Below are positions 39,025 to 50,821 of a DNA stretch of 64,000 nt, one piece after another. The stretch spans positions 9,251,609-9,315,608 of the forward strand of contig HG738137.1 of the NCBI GenBank assembly GCA_000499405.2. The letters are read 5' to 3'. The DNA is from Onchocerca volvulus (Eukaryota; Nematoda; Chromadorea; Rhabditida; Onchocercidae). Position 1 is the first letter of the stretch; every line of letters starts with the position of its first letter. A model generated the notes under the pieces. The model had not been told where the DNA came from. It did no database searches and saw only the letters and a program-made list of their open reading frames with translations. The translations under genes were made by a program, and so were the position numbers.

Positions 39025-42000
39025 TAAAATCAGGTTGTATAAAATCAATGGATAGTTGATAGACTATAAAATGGGAAAACAATTAAAGCATTTCTTTTCT
39101 GCTTGAAAATTTTTATTTATATTAGAAATCATCATTTTGGTTTTTGCAAGATATCGTGGGTAACTTTTTTTTTACTTAATCTAAAATTTATGGATAATTT
39201 TGAAGGAAATTTCAAATGAAAATTAATGAATCGCAATTAAAAATGATCGTCTTAAACTTTTTTTATATACAACAGTTTTTTATTTATTACCTTTTGAATC
39301 TAATTTGAAATATTTGCCTGAAATCCTTTTTTCGATTTTTGCTGAATTTAGTAAAATTTTGCTTATTCTTCTTCGCAGTAAATATTAAAGGAAATATAGT
39401 TTGAATTTTTAAAAAAAAGCGAATTCCAAAAAAAAAAAAGTCTGGAATGGAAAAATCGGAAAATTTAAATTTTAAATTTGCCAACGATATCTATGGAAAA
39501 ACTAAAACCAAAAAATAAGAAAATTAAAAAAAAAAACCTCTCAAGAGCTTATTTTCAGTGCTATTTCTTCTTCATCATCATCTTTCATTAACAGTATTAT
39601 TAATTATCCGATATGACAAAGTTTTGCTTCTTCCTCTTTTTTCTTTTGTTTTTTATCATTTTATGATTTATTATTATTATTTTGGTGCTTCATTTTGGTA
39701 AACTTCTCGCCATTTAATAAAATGAAATACAAAATAATTTATGTAATCATAATTAATTAAATTTCTAATTTATTTTAGCAGCTTAATTATATTGATGCGC
39801 AAAGTAATGCTTTTGCCTTACCAATTTAATATCTAGTCGCAGAAAATTATGTCATTACTTCTAAATTTACATAAAATTAATTTCAAATATGATTTAGTTT
39901 ATTCATTTGTCCAGTTAATTTTCAAACATAGTAGAAATAATACTTCCACCTGAAAATTCGAATTGTTAGCCTTAAACTAATTCGTAAATGAATAAGAAAG
40001 AAGCAGCCAAAGCCAAAAGATTGTAAAATGAGGCAATAAATGAAAATTTCTGATCAAAATATCAATCAAATTATATTTTTAGTTTATTTTTTGTTAATAA
40101 AAAAAAAAAACAATGAACAAAACAGACATGAATAAATGTTAAGCCTATCAAAATTCAATTAAAATTTTAGTTAGTTTCTTTTTTCAATCAGAAATATTTT
40201 TATTGTTAAGTTTGATTTATTATTAAATTCTAAATATAAAGTGATGAATTTAAATTTAACTTATTAAGGTGTTAAAATATTTTCAATACAAATGATTTTG
40301 AAATACTATACAAAAATTGAAATTGTACTTCTTCGCTTAACTTTATTTTACTTGTATCATCACATTCCGTTGTTTCTCTCAAAAACAAACAAAAGCTGCT
40401 TATTTTTTCCGATAAACAAAATTGTGATTCAAATGCTTTGTGATCGTTAATTTTTGCTTTTTTCTTTTTTTTTTTTTTGTTTTGGTATGTGGATATACAA
40501 ATTATAAAGAAATTTCAAAAAGTTATCATATAATAAAAGAATCAGCGATTTTTTATTTTTCGAATTTTCAAATTTTTTACAACGAATTTTTTAAGGAAAA
40601 TTTCAATAAGAAATTATTTGAAAGAGTGCTTAATGTAATTCACCTGGAAAATCTTTTCAAATTTCAATGTTTATTTAAAAAAAAAAAGACGATTAAATTA
40701 AACGGATTTATTTGAATTAATAATCTTAAAAAATGGATTAGTTTTTTCGATAAAGCAATATCTAGTTAATAAAAATTGTACGAATTATTTTGAAATATTT
40801 CAAAAAAAAAAAAAAGATTTTATTTAAGAAATTTCTGATAATGATACATACTTCGACTTTTTGAAAGTTCTGATACTTTGCCTTTTTTTTTTTTCGCATA
40901 ATCATCAAAATGCTATTAATTTTTTTTCTTTTGTTTTGAAGATCCAATTTAACTTCTCTCTCTACAACTTTATTTTTATTATTAATTATTACTATTTATT
41001 CTGAACTTTAACTTTTTGCGCCATTTTAATCAGTCATCTGAGCATATCATTTTTTTTTTTCTTTCTTTCCCTATGTGTACAGTTTTATAATTGTTTTCCA
41101 ATTTTTTTTTTCTTTTTTTTTTTTGTCAATTTCGAACTGTACACTTCGATTTTGTCTATTTTTATTATGAAAGTTTCATTGTTACAGTGTTGGGATTTTT
41201 TGGTGAAAAAAAAAAAAAGAAAAAAAGAGAGAAAAAAGAATTTGAATCGAAAATTTTTATTGGAACATTGATATCATATATTTGCATATTATATATATCT
41301 GAAATATGACTTACACAAACATTAGATATAACAACTGAAGACGAAAATGACTGATTATGTTATGTAATCAATATTCACATACTTATTATATATATATATT
41401 CCATATAAAATATGCCATATATATATATGGAATATTGACATAAGTAAACATTACATATAATAATTAAAGATGAAAAGGACAGTTTTACGATTATGTTATG
41501 AAATCCGTATCAATTTATTTGAATATTACGTGAATGAAATATTTGACATACGTTAAACTGCATTATGGCAGCTAAAGCATATCTCATAGAAAGGATAATG
41601 TCACAACTACAATAAATCCTTTTTCTCTTATGATTTATCCAGATCAGGTATCATCCTGTTTACTATTCATGTAAGACATCCTTCAAAAGTAAGCATAATT
41701 TCGTTATTCTTTACAGAATACGAGAATTCCACGTTGGACAGATGTAAAACTGTTGATGTTGAAACATATCACACATAAATTACAATTCTTAACCCGAAGA
41801 AAGTTAATCATAATTTTGCAATCAAAAATGATGACAAAATGATCTTGTACTTTTCACGTCACACATAAAGTAATATTTCAACATTACAGCTTTTTAATTC
41901 TTTACAATAAGGAAAAAAAAAACCATATCTATGAAATTTTGATCCTGTTCGATACAAAATTATTCTAATCTATTATAAATCAGAGGAATGGCTTGCGTGT

Positions 42001-42330
42001 AAACTTACGAGCGAGTAAATCATTGTAGCTTTTCTATTTTTTCTTGAAAATTTCCTCGGCAATTTACAACAGTACATTTTTTTGTGATACATGTAATTTG
42101 ACTGAATATGTACTAACATTAAAATGGCTAATATTTCATAAGACTGGTGAGTATCCAGTAGGCTAAAAATGATGCGATGATGTGATCATGACATAGATTA
42201 ACATAAAAAGTCATGTATGCTAATCTTTGCAAAATCAATATAATTCTAATTTTGGATGAAATTCATTATTCGAAAACCACTTCGTAACTTACATTAGTTT
42301 TTCTGAACTAGAATGTATATAAATCAACTT
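39025..42330. other. Intergenic region downstream of lin-11
   Basis: Contains the lin-11 3' untranslated region and AT-rich DNA with no supported gene. At about 41307-41520 a block is present twice in tandem (recurring ACATTAGATATAA/ACATTACATATAA, GAAGACGAAAA/AAAGATGAAAA and GATTATGTTATG), with an AT palindrome CCATATATATATATGG at about 41415-41430 in between. Confidence 0.55.
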
Positions 42331-42339
42331 TCTTGATCA

Positions 42340-43560
42340 AAATTTAACCTGTATAAATAAAAATGCAAATATTCGTTGTTACTTTTAACACAACGTGCAA
42401 GTTCATCATCAAATGCATTGAATACAACATTGTAATCCTACTTTTTCTCACCTGTCACACATGGTGACCGGAGGAGCATCGAATGTAAGTAAGCCACACT
42501 ATTATCTCTGTAAATAAAAATGTAAATGCTTCTTGTTAGTCTTTACAAAATGTTGCAAAGTTATCCACCGATTGCTTTCAAATTTTGATAAAATCTCGCA
42601 TTTGAATAAGCGAGTGTTTTTAAAAAGACATTTTTTTTTAACTCTTCCATCCGTGACAATTAAAAAATAAGTAAGCAGATAAATTTTTTGACTCCTCTCT
42701 ACACCACGCTTTCATGAGCGGACAGAATTCATGAGCGGACAGAATTTATTCACCACGCCTATTAATGCATTGACTGTGGCTACTTTCTGCAATGTTTAGG
42801 TTCTTCACTGATTGATTTGAAATTTTCATACAACATTGCATTCGAATTGGCGCCTTTTTTTAAATAGATAAGGCGAGTAATTTAAGTTCTTCCATTTGTT
42901 TTTTTGCTTGTGAGAAATATAGTACGTTTATTTTTTGATTTAGATGGGAAATGTAGTTGCGTCGTAGAAATGTCATGGTCATGATAGTGTTTAATGAAAT
43001 ATTTCGTTTACGCAATTCATGGATTACCTTCTGACTTCTAATATTCGGTCTTGTCTTAGATTGCCTCGTTGTCCTAAATTTTGTTATTCATTTTGACACA
43101 AAACGTTTCAAGTTTTTACCCACTGATTTGAAATTTTAACACAACGATGCAATTGAATGGGCGCATTGTTTTTGTATAGATATACTTACTTTTTTTTTCC
43201 CTGTCATGCCTGTGACAAATAAAAGTAAATGAGCGGACTGAATCTATTAACTACACTTACTTTCTGCAAAGTGGACATGGCCTTTAGTATGAAAGCTCAG
43301 TACGTTCAGTAAAGTATTTGCGTATTCCAATGCAACGTCCTGTCAAAATTTCAAAACAATAAATAAAAACTTTCGGGGATTTAAGACTTTGAGCAAACAA
43401 ATATTTACGGCTGTTAATATTTTTTAATATCATTTTTTGCAGTAGCAACAGTCCAACAATTCATTTGAGCAGTTCCGAATTCAACTTCTATCAAAGTTTC
43501 AAAGCAATAAGTAAAAATTTTCGGAGACTTAAGATTCTGAACAAACGACCACTGAAATTT
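42340..43560 (+). mobile_element. Nest of non-autonomous Helitron-type fragments
   Basis: A terminal-like motif TAAATAAAAATGTAAATG starts near 42345 (diverged) and 42512, and the same motif occurs at 58384 by the Helitron helicase relic. The related 3' segment (TGTCAAAATTTCAAAA, AACTTTCGGRGAT, TTTGAACAAACGAATATTTA) occurs at about 43317-43410 and again at 43465-43555, matching 60975-61070. Internal pieces such as GATTTGAAATTTT and GAGCGGACAGAAT are also repeated. No helicase sequence is left, so these are deletion derivatives. The termini could not be fixed. Confidence 0.55.
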
Positions 43561-43589
43561 TTATTTTTTAGGCTAACTGGATCGACCAC

Positions 43590-44200
43590 ATAGTTCACAG
43601 ATAAATAAAGTAAGGCTAACCAATCAGGAAGCGATACGATGAAGATCAGATAAGGGGAGGAGCCCCAAAAGGATTTGAAAGGATAAAATTTGGAGCTGAA
43701 GTTCAAATTCAAATTTGGAATTCTTATACCGACATAGCAATAACAACAGTTCGAAATTTAAAGCGACACTGCAATAACAACAATATAACAATTAAGTTGA
43801 GCAATATTCATACGAGCGGCGAAGAATAAACCAGTTGGTCAGTTCAACTGGATATTCTCTAATAATTGTTTGTATGAAAAATTCCTCTCCCATCAATCAA
43901 TAAAACCTTCTTAACAGGATTCGTATCTGTTACAAAAGACATAGAAAACTTTTTCGATACCTATTGCTGTTTTAGCCGAGTCAAATAGCAGAAAGAAGCA
44001 ATACTAAATCCAACCAGGTTACAATCCATATTATAATTCGACCCGACTTGTTGCTTCCCAATATTTTCCACTTAACCAGAGTGACTTACAACAACGTATA
44101 GTTGGACCCAACTAGTGGTATAAATAAAAATTTAAAGACAATTTAATGACATCTCGAACGTGAATCGTATAATTTCATCGTGGGACAGGTGTGAAATTGG
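43590..44200. other. Less AT-rich block upstream of DCTD, possible element relic or promoter
   Basis: Contains CCAATCAGGAAGCG, a GGGGaggaGCCCC inverted repeat, a duplicated GCAATAACAACA piece, a CAATAAAACCTTCTTAACAG segment like a polyadenylation region, and AGTTGGacCCAACT, a perfect hairpin near 44099-44112. The mix recalls a solo LTR or another Helitron end, but no matching termini or target duplication was found. It could equally serve as the DCTD promoter. Confidence 0.25.
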
Positions 44201-44298
44201 AAGTATTATCGATTCAGGGGTGATGTATTTCTTACGTGCGTGGGTTTTTGTAGACGCAATTGAAATTTTCATAGTTACGGGATTTCTCTCAAATTATC

Positions 44299-44300
44299 AG
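44299..44300 (+). promoter_or_regulatory. Probable spliced-leader acceptor before DCTD ATG
   Basis: CAAATTATCAG ends one base before the ATG at 44302, the same close spacing seen at other genes in the window. Confidence 0.45.
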
Positions 44301-44301
44301 A

Positions 44302-46189
44302 ATGAAATCAATTGTCGAATCTACTGATAATGAACATAGAAAGCTTGCTGATACGGTGGCAACAGCAGTCAAGTATGTTTTGCTGCCAACATTTTTTCGT
44401 TTTAATTTTTTGTATGTTTAGATTCGTTTTCGACATTGTTCGTCATAAGTGTTAACTAAATTTGTAAGTTTTATTCAGATTTCATTTACTTGTCATTAGG
44501 TTTATTTGAACTTTTTCTCTTGAAATTTTATTTGGATAACAACTTTGCTGGATAATTGGATATTTTTGTTATGGACCATGAAACGGTCTTCGTTATTGTA
44601 ATCCGTGACATTTGTTTCCATCCAAGAATTTGTTGAATCTTATTTGTTCACAGTAGGTATATTCTTCGAAAAATTTTTTTCAGTAATCAATCTGATAATA
44701 TGATTTTCAGTCATACAGTGAAACGTAATGATTATCTTTCCTGGGAAGAATACTTTATGGGTGTAGCACATATGGCTGCACTACGAAGTAAGGATCCGGT
44801 AACACAGGTATATTTGTCATCTAAATATTCTGTTTCATTTTTTACTTTTATTTTATTATTGTTGAGCCTTAAGTTTTGAAGAACTGAGGTGTTATATTAA
44901 GCTGTTGGATAAAGGATTTATTCTTTTTTCTTTTGTTTCATTTTTTTTCATAAAATTTTCGAATAGTATTATTTTCCTCATGCAGAAATAAGAGCTGTAG
45001 AAGCTATTTTTTACTAAAATTATAGATAAACTTTAAAAAGAAAAATTGTTTAGTTTTATAATGAAAATAATTGTTAAAGTCCAATGATTATTAGACAAGC
45101 ATGTGGCGCTTCTCACTTGTAACAACAACATAGCCTTCCTTACCCTCTCAATTAGCAAAATCTATACGATATTCACCTTTTACAATCCTTCTATCTTTAC
45201 CCCTGTTTTTGTTATTTCTTTTCATATGCTCAAACTCCTTTCTTTTCACCATTTTTAAGGACAGCAATTACAGGTTGGAGCTGTAATTGTAAATCAGGAT
45301 AAACGGATTGTTGGTTCCGGATATAATGGAATGCCGACCGGTTGTTCAGATGATGTATTGCCATGGGGCAAAGATCCCGAGAATTTCTTGGAAAATAAAT
45401 CCGCCTACGTATGCCATGCAGAAATGAATGCAATATTGAATAAAATCGTGGGTTCAATTAAAGGTTCAACAATTTACACTGTTCTATTTCCATGCAATGA
45501 ATGTGCTAAACTTATCATACAGGTAAAGCTTTTGCTTGGATAAAGCACCTAAAGCTTCTGAAAAAAACTCGATGACATTCATTGGAATAAACGCAAATTC
45601 GAGTACTTAGTAATTCATTGGTTTGATTGTAGTAGAATTACAGGCTGGTATAAGTGAAGTAGTATTTCAAAGAGAAAAGCCGAAGAAAGTAAATACGATC
45701 GCATCGAAAAGAATGTTTGATATGGCCGGGGTAATTAATTACATTTTCATTTTTTCAAATCTTCATAATTTATAGATTATTTAATTTATTATATTTTATT
45801 CTGTTTCATTAATTTATATAACTGTATATCTTTTTATTTGGCATGAAACATTTTGATTCTTGTTTGATGAAAACCAGTACTTTTCTAGTTACCATTATTC
45901 CAATTTTTTTGAGGAATTACGGCTTTTTTCTTAGTATTCATTGCGATAATTTTATAATATTCAGTACAGAAGTCATCATTGGAAATCAGAATCCATATAA
46001 ATAGATTAAAATAGCGGTGAATATTAAAAAAAATGTTGCACCTTTATATATTACTGAATGAAATATAATTTAAAATGGAATTTATAATCAATTAAACTTT
46101 TTAAGGTACATTACCGACGGTTTTGTTCAAATCGGAAGATATCAATTGATCTTAGTGGTGACGCTGTTTATAATATTATCACATCATAA
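44302..46189 (+). CDS. DCTD: Deoxycytidylate (dCMP) deaminase, 5 exons, 195 aa
   Basis: Exons 44302-44372, 44711-44807, 45274-45522, 45644-45730 and 46106-46189 (TAA), total 588 nt in phase. It converts dCMP to dUMP, feeding thymidylate synthesis. The zinc-dependent cytidine-deaminase core is complete: CHAE gives the zinc ligand His104 and the catalytic Glu106, and PCNEC gives Cys130 and Cys133. The [12 protein letters not shown] loop is typical of dCMP deaminases and their substrate/effector site. [19 protein letters not shown] near the N-terminus and an AGISEVVF strand after the second zinc motif also fit the family. Length is close to the ~180 residues usual in animals. No damage is seen. 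Two genes downstream run in the same direction. Confidence 0.95.
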
Positions 46190-46924
46190 TTAGTGCTTGT
46201 TTTTTCAATATAAGATGAGCAAAAAGAAATCTCAATTTTTGAAGTCTCAGAAATTGAGGTTTTTTTCAAATTCTTTATTTCATTTTGTTGTTAAAAATGT
46301 TATTATCAGTTGGGAATAAGTTGCTTCTTTTATTCGTTATATGCGGTTATTTTCACGATTTCCGAATCGATATTTATGGGAATCAACATCATGATAATTT
46401 TGGTTTTGGTTTAAATTACAGCTGAAGTTTAAATCATTATTACCTAAATATTTGTTTTATTTGAAAGTGTAAAATAATATTTGTAGATTTCTAAAATTGT
46501 ATCAAATAAAAGGTTTCTACAAAGCTTCCTGAGTTTTGTCGGAATGTTTGTACCATCCTAAATGTGTTATCAATATGAAACGTATTATCCAATTTAACAT
46601 ACTGATCAACTTATTACCGAAATGATTGCTTAATTGTTGGAATTGTTGAAACTGGATTTCAAATTATCCATTTTAACGTACTGATTAGCTTATTGCTGAA
46701 ATGATTGCGTAATTGTTGGACTTAATGAAATTGAGTTCCACTTTTCTCGGTTCTTATGGTTTTAATTTGTTTTTTTGAATTAATATTATTTGAGATATTA
46801 AATTAAGTTTAAGTATTCTGAAATTAATCGAGGTATTTTTTTATTTTTTGGCCTTTTATTTTATTGCAAATGTTTAAGATATAAAAATTCGCATAAACAA
46901 TTATCAGTGATGTACTGATCGAAA
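46190..46924 (+). other. Spacer between DCTD and DNAJC8
   Basis: 735 bp with no supported exon. It holds a duplicated piece (ATTTTAACGTACTGATTAGC and a close copy, about 46595-46720). A candidate trans-splice acceptor TTATCAG ends at 46907, 17 nt before the DNAJC8 ATG. The spacing is longer than a typical nematode operon gap, so shared transcription is possible but not indicated. Confidence 0.5.
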
Positions 46925-49706
46925 ATGGGGGATCCATCCGATTTCGAACGATTTTACAGTGATGTTAGTCTCTTTTTCAAGTATGATATAATTTTTAAAA
47001 AATTTTTCTTTTTTTGGAGATTTCGTCTCTGGTTGTCAATCTTTAAAAAAAAAAGTCTTGCTTTGAATATTATTTTAGTTAAAAGAAACTGAGAAAAGAG
47101 ATTCGGTATTAACATCAAAGCAACAAATTGATCGTTTATTACGTCCAGGCTCCACTTATTTGAATTTAAATCCTTTTGAGGTAATCATTTGTCATTGTGT
47201 TTGTGCATTACACTAATTTAATTAAATTATCGGCTTAATTATTTGATTTTCACATGCGGAATGATTATTATCATATGCATATTGCTATAAAAGAAAGATA
47301 AATCTAAGAAACATTATTGATTATCGATTAAAGATCAGATATTCAAATTAACAGCTTCATCCACTGCTAGATAAGAGTTGATGGTTGGCTGTCTTCATTA
47401 AGGACATTTCTGTATGCCGGATCCTGATATGCAATGACGTAATTACTACAAAAACATGATGCTGAATTCTGTTCAATTAAACGCAAGTAATTTTTATGCT
47501 AATTCACATGCAACTTTCTTTTTTCCAGGTTTTGCAAATTGATCCAGATACAGATGTTGAAGCAGCTAGGAAAAAGTATAAAAAGGTAGCATTTTTCACC
47601 AAAAAATAATTTAAAAATATACCGCATAATAATTTTTTTTTTATATCCTTCTCTGCTTTTTGAAATTTTACTCTTCTGGGATTTTTGGTTTTTCTTTTTT
47701 TCAAAATATTCTACTTTTTCATTTGTATTGAAATTGATTCTTCTGACAATTTTGCAGCTTTCTTTGCTTATTCATCCAGACAAAAATACTGATGATCTCG
47801 AAAGAGCTGAACGTGCATTTGATGGTGAGAAAATTTTTTCAAATAAAATTCCAAATATTTAGAATACTTGTAATTTGTTTTAGATTTTGAAGTTCATGTC
47901 AATTGTTTTGTAAATTTCGTCCCTATTCCCTTTTTCTTTCTCCGATGGTATCGGAGAATAATAATTTTCAAGTTGGTATTTAGTTTTGGTACATTTGATG
48001 GAATAACTCATGTCCCATTTAATGGCAAGTTACTTAAAGAATTAGCTAAATTTTTTACTAATTTTTTTATCAGCAAATCAAATCACGGAATTTTTCACTC
48101 AGCAAATCAATTCACAAATTTTTTCATCCCATAAATCAGATTACTTTGATATGGAAATATTCTGTACTGAAATTCGCAAATATCATTTCAGTAGTGAAAA
48201 AGGCTATGCAAATTATCGAAGATCCAGATGAATTGGCGAAATGTCGGGAGACTTATACAGAAGCAAGAGCACGCCTAGCAATCATTGTAAGTTTAAGTTC
48301 TTTAGATTCTATAATTTATCCCTAATTCTTTGTTGCATTTTGAATCCGTTCATAATAATTCATACATTTTTTTATTTATACGATCTCAAAATTGAATTTT
48401 TCTATTCAATTGAAAAATTTATTTTGGTTTTTCTCACTAGTCTTACGTATTGATTTTACTGGAAGTTAATTGCGTAGGCATAGGGTATTTTATATACTCT
48501 TAGAAATTATTTTAGCAAATTCATTATATCATAAAATAATAGCCTTTGTAGATGAGCGAAAAAAGACGTAAGCAAAAAAAGAATGGCCAAGGGGATAAAA
48601 TACCCGAAGATGAACCAGCTGCATACAATAAAGCACTTTGGGTGGTAGTCACGAAGGTTTGTCATTTATTTTGTTTTTGAATGTCAGTGACATATATGCT
48701 GGTCACCATTTTTTGACACTTTAAAACGAAAAAAAAAATGTTATATCCATCTTTTTGAGTTTTAAGAACGCTTTTGCATAATGCATTGAAATGAAATGTA
48801 AAATGAAGCTTAATGATGCAATAAATCATTTGTGCCAACTAATAAACATCACTTTTTCTCTTCAAAATGACGGATTCGATTCTCAGTCAGAATTTGAATA
48901 TATTTTCCAGTCTGTAATAATAACTTTTTAATGTTCAGGTATTTGCTGATCGTGAAAAAAAGCGGAAGATGTTGGAAGACAGGGCAAATGAAGAGAAGTC
49001 AATTCATTTCTTCATTTCTTTCATAATAGTCTTTTTTATTTTACAATTTAAAGTACGCTGTTTTCTGAATAAATTGATCAACTTCAATATTCAGTACAGT
49101 TATTCATGATATTACGAGACTTTAAAACATTTGGAGCAATGAATGCGTCTCCTTGGAAAAAACGAACTTGTCATGTTTGCCTTATTTTTTATTGTTCCAA
49201 TAAACGTTATTAGTGAGATGAAAATCAATTATGGAAATATTTTAGACGAAGAATAGCAGAGGAAATGCTTGCAGCTGCAGAAAAAAGAAAAAGAGAAGAA
49301 GAATTTGCTAAAAATTATGAAGTAGTCATTTGATTTGGATTTAATAGTGCTTATAAAAATAATTTTGAAATTAGTTGTTCCATTCTTTATTATAAAAACC
49401 GCAAATAACTATTCTGTTGGAAGGAATTTAATCATTTTTTTTTTAAACCGATTTCTTCAGAGCGGTAGTTGATTTATCTTCTTCAAATCGATATTTGGCA
49501 GAACTGGGAATCTAAATGTCCTTATAAGTAAATATTGTTTGGAAATTATCTCAGAATTGATTAATTTTAAGGAATCACGTGATGAACGCCGAGGTACATG
49601 GAGGCAATTTATGGCAAAGAAAGCAAAGAAAGAATATGAAGGGAAATCACTGAAAGGAACAGCATTTAAGCCACCGAAAATAAAGCTTGAAACGAGTGGG
49701 AAGTAA
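46925..49706 (+). CDS. DNAJC8: DNAJC8-type spliceosome-associated J-domain protein, 9 exons, 244 aa
   Basis: Exons 46925-46963, 47079-47180, 47529-47585, 47758-47824, 48192-48286, 48552-48656, 48939-48997, 49246-49321 and 49572-49706 (TAA), total 735 nt in phase. The N-terminus has the DNAJC8 signature EKRDSVLTSKQQIDRLLRPG followed by YLNLNPFEVLQIDP. The J domain (about residues 43-105) has the Hsp70-activating HPDK motif in LLIHPDKN. The rest is a long charged helix rich in Lys, Arg and Glu, ending with RRGTWRQF and FKPPKIKLE, also as in DNAJC8. DNAJC8 (SPF31) is a nuclear protein found with spliceosomal components and stimulates Hsp70. Length is close to the human ~250 residues. The exon 7 donor (GAA|GTCAAT) is weak but needed to keep phase. 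Confidence 0.93.
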
Positions 49707-50821
49707 TTTTAGAGATCAAAACTCGATAAATTTGCCTATTTGTTCGATCTCATACAACTTCATTTTTTTCTTCGTTGTGATTTCTCCAAATAATATATTG
49801 AAGAAGAAACCAAGTTATAGTGATGATCAACAATTTATCTTTTTTTTATGATAAATTTGCTAATAAAGGTGTTATCACCTTTATCATTTGCTTATTATTC
49901 CATTTCGAAGTGATCTTTTTTTTTTTTTTTTTCACAGATTTAAGATTTCGTCGTTCATGCCCTATCTAAGGTCTTTAATTCAGATTTTTGTTATTACGAC
50001 AATTAATTTATCTGAATAATTTGAATTCTGAATCTTTTTAAAGAAACAATTTTAACGAGTTAACTATTTCACGTTCTTTACTTTAGTTATTGGCATTGAC
50101 GATGATTTTTAAATTAACCAATATTAAATTTAACAAACGATTTGTTTAGATGGAATGATTTAGCATTAAGTGTCCGAGACCTGTTTGAAGATGCACTGCA
50201 TATAATTATGCCTAGCTTCACTTTTTTTGGCGAGAAATTCTCTCTTTTATAACTAAAGAATTCTGATGATGGCAATATAATTTGCTATTAAAATTTATTA
50301 CCTAAATTAACTGGTATCAATCATTCTTCTTTATAAGCGCTTTTCACTAACAGAAGTATTCAATTTCTTGCAATTTTTTGATTTAAAAAATCAGAAATGT
50401 GATTATCGAATAAGTATAGCAGTTTAGTGTATGATGATGAATATACTTTTTTTTTTTTCAAATAAAGATGAACAGATTGTTCTTTCTGCACTTCTTGATC
50501 TTTTCAACAATCCAAAATTCTTCCTTTAAAGAGTGGAAGTTTAAATTCGATTCAAGATTTTAAAAATTAGGAACTAAAAGTTTGCTTCAGTTAATTCCAA
50601 GTATTGAGTCATGATTTAAAATATTCTTAACATTTAAGGGAGGGATTTTTGCAAATTAAATTTGGTAGTTGGTGACTAGAAGTTTTATCGTGTTCTTACT
50701 GAATAATTCAAGAATTGAGTCGAGAATCAGGGATGAAAATGTAATTTAAGTTCTTTCCTGATTTCTTTTTAAGCCATTGACTTTTCTACGTGTTGGCAGG
50801 AGCGGTTGAATTGGGTATGAA
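49707..50821 (+). other. Intergenic region between DNAJC8 and the repeat-protein gene
   Basis: AT-rich, without a supported exon; it should hold the DNAJC8 3' UTR and the next promoter. A 3' splice site GTTGGCAG ends at 50799, and a short upstream ATG (50817) reads ATG AAA TGA, overlapping the true start of the next gene. Confidence 0.5.

Noticed and set aside
45230..45457. 75-codon minus-strand frame
   Set aside because: Shadow of dCMP deaminase exon 3, whose zinc-binding motifs are intact on the plus strand.
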